A stretch of 8,332 nt of DNA from CAZMGG01 sp964565715 (lineage in GTDB: Bacteria > Planctomycetota > UBA1135 > UBA2386), in contig CAZMGG010000190.1 of assembly GCA_964565715.1 (NCBI GenBank), positions 1 through 8,332 on the forward strand, given 5' to 3'. The notes below the pieces were generated by a model. It was not told where the DNA came from, searched no databases, and saw only the letters and a program-made list of their open reading frames with translations. Each line of letters starts with the position of its first letter. Position 1 is the first letter of the stretch. The position numbers and the translations under genes were made by a program. Below are positions 6,016-8,332 of this stretch, one piece after another.

Positions 6016-7998
6016 ATGAACTGGGCCCCTACGGTGGCGGTGGCGCTGGTGGCCGCGCTGGTGTTCGGCACCATCGCCCGCCGCTGCAAGCTGTCGCCGC
6101 TGCTCGGCTACCTGCTCGCCGGCGTGGCCATCGGTCCGCACACGCCGGGCTTCGTCGGCGACACGGCCCTGGCGGCCCAGCTCGCCGATGTCGGCACCGT
6201 GCTGCTGATGTTCGGCGTCGGACTCGGCTTCTCCTTCGGCGACCTGTGGTCGGTCCGGCGCATCGCCGTGCCCGGGGCGCTGGTGGCCAGCACCGGTGCG
6301 GTGCTGCTCGGGTTCCTGGTCGGCACGACCCTGGGCTGGCCGGCCGGCGGATCGGCGGTGCTCGGCATGTGCCTGGCGACCGCCTCGACGGTGGTGATCG
6401 TCCGCGGCATGACCGAGCTGGGGTTGCTGGCGGCGGCGCCCGGCCGGATCGCCGTCGGCTGGTCCCTGGTCGAGGACCTGATCACCGTCGTGTTGCTGGT
6501 CGTGCTGCCGGCCCTGGCGCCGGCCGCCCCCGGCGCCGAGCCGATGGGCATCCTGCCGGCGCTGGCCTGGAGCCTCGGCAAGGTGGCCGTCCTGGCGGCG
6601 GTCGTCGTCTGGGGCGGCGGCCTGGTCGTGCCGCGTCTGCTGGATGTCGTGGCGCGGGCGCAGTCGCGGGAGCTGTTCACCCTGGCGGTCCTGACCCTCG
6701 CGCTCGGCATCGCCTACCTGGCCTCGACCCTGTGCGGGGTCTCGCTGGCGCTCGGCGCCTTCTTCGCCGGCATGGTGGTCGGGCGTTCGGACCTGAGCCA
6801 CCAGGCCGCCGCGGATGCGCTGCCGATGCGCGATGCGTTCGCCGTGCTGTTCTTCGTCGCGGTGGGGATGCTGTTCGATCCGGCCTTCGTCTGGCACAAC
6901 CCGCTGCCGGTGCTGGCGGCGCTGCTGGTGGTCCTGCTGGTCAAGCCGGTCACCGGCGTCGCCTTCATGCTGTGGCGCGGTCAAGCGCCGCGCACGGCGC
7001 TGTCGGTGGGCGCCGGCATCGCCCAGGTCAGCGAGTTCTCGTTCCTGCTGGCGGGGCTGGCCACCAGCCTCGGCATCCTGCCCGCCGGCGGACGCGACCT
7101 GGTGATCGCCGTGGCGCTGGTCAGCATTGCGGCGAGTCCCCTGCTGTTCGGCGGCGTGCGGCCGCTGGACCGCCTGGTCTCGTCCTGGCGCGTCGTCGGG
7201 CGGATGGCCGCCCGCAACGGGCCCGGCCTGCGCGAACTCGGTGCAACCGTCGCCGGCGGCCTGCAGGAACATGTGGTCGTGGTCGGGTACGGGCGCGTCG
7301 GCAGCGTGCTGGGCGGCTTCCTCGAGGCCCGCGGCGTGCCCTACGTCGTCATCGAGCTCGATCGTGCCCTCGTCGAAGCCCTGCGTCGCCGCGGCATACC
7401 GGCCCTGTTCGGCGATGCCAGCAGCCCGGTGCTGCTGGATGGGGCGCAGATCGCCCGGGCCCGCGCCCTGGTCCTGACCGTGCCCGATGCGGTGTCGCAG
7501 CGGCTGGCCATCGAGCACGGCCGCGCCGTTCGCCCGGATCTCGAGGTGTTGACGCGGGTGCACAGCCACGCGACGGCGCAGGCGATGGCGCGTCTCCCCG
7601 GCGTGCGGCCCGTGCTCGGCGAACAGGAACTGGGCCTGGCCATGGCCCGCCATCTCCTGGAGATGCTCGGCGCCAGCCCGATCGAGGCCGAGGCCACCGT
7701 GATGGGCGCGGTCCGCGACGGCAGGGGCGCCGCCGCCGGCACCGTGCCGCGCCTGTTCGAGATCAAGGTGACGACCCGTGCGCCGACCCTCGGCCGCTCC
7801 CTGTCCGAACTCGGCCTGCCGCCCAGCGTGCTGGTCGTGGCCATCGTCCGCGGCGGCGGCCACCTGGTCCCACGGGGGCCGACGCGCATCGAGGCCGACG
7901 ACGTGCTGCTCCTGTTCGCCACGGCCGACGACGCCCGCGGCGTCGAACGCTGCATGCACGCGACGGTGCAGGTCGCGGACGGTGGGCCCGCGGCCTGA
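6016..7998 (+). CDS. CPA2-family monovalent cation:proton antiporter, YbaL/KefB/KefC type, with TrkA-N and TrkA-C domains
   Basis: This 660-residue inner-membrane protein probably exchanges K+ (or Na+) for H+. Residues 1 to about 385 are the Na+/H+ exchanger domain, with roughly a dozen hydrophobic segments and the family sequence LSPLLGYLLAGVAIGP, HTPGFVGDTALAAQLADVG and LLMFGVGL. The acidic pair E153-D154 (LVEDLITVVLL) sits in the membrane segment carrying the ion-binding residues. A cytoplasmic Rossmann TrkA-N domain starts at HVVVVGYGRVG (419-429), with GYGRVG binding a nucleotide and E447/D449 in position to hold the ribose. A TrkA-C domain spans about 580-655. E. coli YbaL lacks this last part, so the protein is longer. 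I chose the ATG at 6016 because the protein then begins like its relatives. An in-frame GTG at 5995 is possible, as neither start has a strong ribosome binding site. No partner gene is adjacent. Confidence 0.93.
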   Translation: MNWAPTVAVALVAALVFGTIARRCKLSPLLGYLLAGVAIGPHTPGFVGDTALAAQLADVGTVLLMFGVGLGFSFGDLWSVRRIAVPGALVASTGAVLLGFLVGTTLGWPAGGSAVLGMCLATASTVVIVRGMTELGLLAAAPGRIAVGWSLVEDLITVVLLVVLPALAPAAPGAEPMGILPALAWSLGKVAVLAAVVVWGGGLVVPRLLDVVARAQSRELFTLAVLTLALGIAYLASTLCGVSLALGAFFAGMVVGRSDLSHQAAADALPMRDAFAVLFFVAVGMLFDPAFVWHNPLPVLAALLVVLLVKPVTGVAFMLWRGQAPRTALSVGAGIAQVSEFSFLLAGLATSLGILPAGGRDLVIAVALVSIAASPLLFGGVRPLDRLVSSWRVVGRMAARNGPGLRELGATVAGGLQEHVVVVGYGRVGSVLGGFLEARGVPYVVIELDRALVEALRRRGIPALFGDASSPVLLDGAQIARARALVLTVPDAVSQRLAIEHGRAVRPDLEVLTRVHSHATAQAMARLPGVRPVLGEQELGLAMARHLLEMLGASPIEAEATVMGAVRDGRGAAAGTVPRLFEIKVTTRAPTLGRSLSELGLPPSVLVVAIVRGGGHLVPRGPTRIEADDVLLLFATADDARGVERCMHATVQVADGGPAA

Positions 7999-8018
7999 GC
8001 AGCGGCACCGTCGCCCGC

Positions 8019-8332
8019 CTACCGGCCGCGCCGGGCCGGGACCCGCAGCACGGCGCTCGCCTGCCCGGCCGCATCCAGTTCCAGCAGCGGCCAGCCGCGG
8101 CGTTGCATGGCCGCGGCGAACTCGGGCACCAGCCGCGGATCGTCGGCGAACAGCAGTTCCTGCCAGGGAACCCGCCCGAGACCGTGCACCCGCACGTGCA
8201 CGTGGGCCGGGATCATGGTCGCCGGATAGCCGCCGGGTCGCACGCTGCGCAGCTCACACCGGCCCTCGGCGTCGGTGACGACGCACCCCCACAGGCGCGC
8301 CCGGTCGTCGCCGCCGCCATCGTGCGTGTAGA
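8019..8332 (-). CDS. Intradiol ring-cleavage dioxygenase-like protein, C-terminal part (5' end beyond window)
   Basis: The frame enters from the right edge and ends at TAG (8019-8021), giving 103 visible residues. YTHDGGGDDRARLWGCVVTD, AEGRCELRSVRPGGYP and IPAHVHVRV match the core of intradiol dioxygenases such as protocatechuate 3,4-dioxygenase and catechol 1,2-dioxygenase. These cleave a catecholic ring between its two hydroxyls using non-haem Fe(III). Three likely iron ligands are visible, Tyr35 in PGGYP and His43 and His45 in HVH (fragment numbering). The first tyrosine ligand would be outside the window or at the fragment's edge. The arginine that precedes PAHIH in protocatechuate dioxygenase is isoleucine here, so the substrate may differ, as in the broader 'dioxygenase-related' group. 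It converges on the antiporter gene, 20 bp apart, with no terminator hairpin visible between them. Confidence 0.82.
   Translation of the reverse strand, partial: YTHDGGGDDRARLWGCVVTDAEGRCELRSVRPGGYPATMIPAHVHVRVHGLGRVPWQELLFADDPRLVPEFAAAMQRRGWPLLELDAAGQASAVLRVPARRGR

Noticed and set aside
5469..6089. Minus-strand 206-codon frame overlapping the antitoxin gene
   Set aside because: It overlaps the antitoxin gene in another frame and has no family-like segment or ribosome binding site. It also overlaps the antiporter start.
5929..7959. Long minus-strand open frame of 676 codons opposite the antiporter
   Set aside because: The translation is an Arg/Gln/Gly/His-rich string without domains and mirrors the GC-biased antiporter codons.
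7999..8018. Terminator between the antiporter and the dioxygenase gene
   Set aside because: The 20-bp gap contains no stable hairpin and no T-run.

Overview
The window is high-GC bacterial DNA, most probably from a member of the Planctomycetota. The best evidence is the secreted FG-GAP protein in the middle. Its C-terminal domain (a GSSCPGSRG-type opening, a NLxxFxLGF-like core, a PAC motif and a GxGSIGL ending) matches my memory of a tail recurring on secreted planctomycete proteins. The lineage is inferred; there is no rRNA or other marker. A run of exactly 100 N at 3303-3402 marks a scaffold join of unknown true length, so this looks like a draft or metagenome-derived assembly.

Left part (1 to about 3437, all on the minus strand): transcription runs toward coordinate 1. 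The order is a gene interrupted by the N gap (start near 3437, stop at 2785), a 160-residue hypothetical protein (2285-2767), and the methyltransferase subunit of a type I restriction-modification system (hsdM, 2151 down past the left edge). The first two genes are 17 bp apart and look co-transcribed. A 133-bp spacer containing a small helix-turn-helix-like fragment separates them from hsdM. Specificity and restriction subunits are not visible and would be expected to the left.

Middle (3438-5551): about 510 bp without a convincing gene, then a secreted FG-GAP/VCBS-type beta-propeller protein (3950-5503, plus strand) with a strong Shine-Dalgarno site and signal peptide. Its GC content and codon use are visibly less extreme than those of the antiporter to the right. 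It converges on a small Phd/YefM-like antitoxin gene (5549-5806, minus) that has no toxin gene beside it. The two stop codons lie in the two arms of one short inverted repeat.

Right part (5807-8332): a CPA2-family cation:proton antiporter of the YbaL/KefB/KefC type (6016-7998, plus) carries its own TrkA-N and TrkA-C regulatory domains. It converges, after 20 bp, on the 3' part of an intradiol ring-cleavage dioxygenase-like gene (8019 to the right edge, minus).

I see no rRNA, tRNA, CRISPR array, insertion sequence or integrase. The genes do not form one obvious pathway. The window reads as a defence-related block (type I methylase plus hypothetical genes) next to unrelated genes for a secreted protein, an orphan antitoxin, ion transport and a dioxygenase-like enzyme. 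No clearly new system is demonstrated. The best leads are the two uncharacterised genes upstream of hsdM and the orphan antitoxin.
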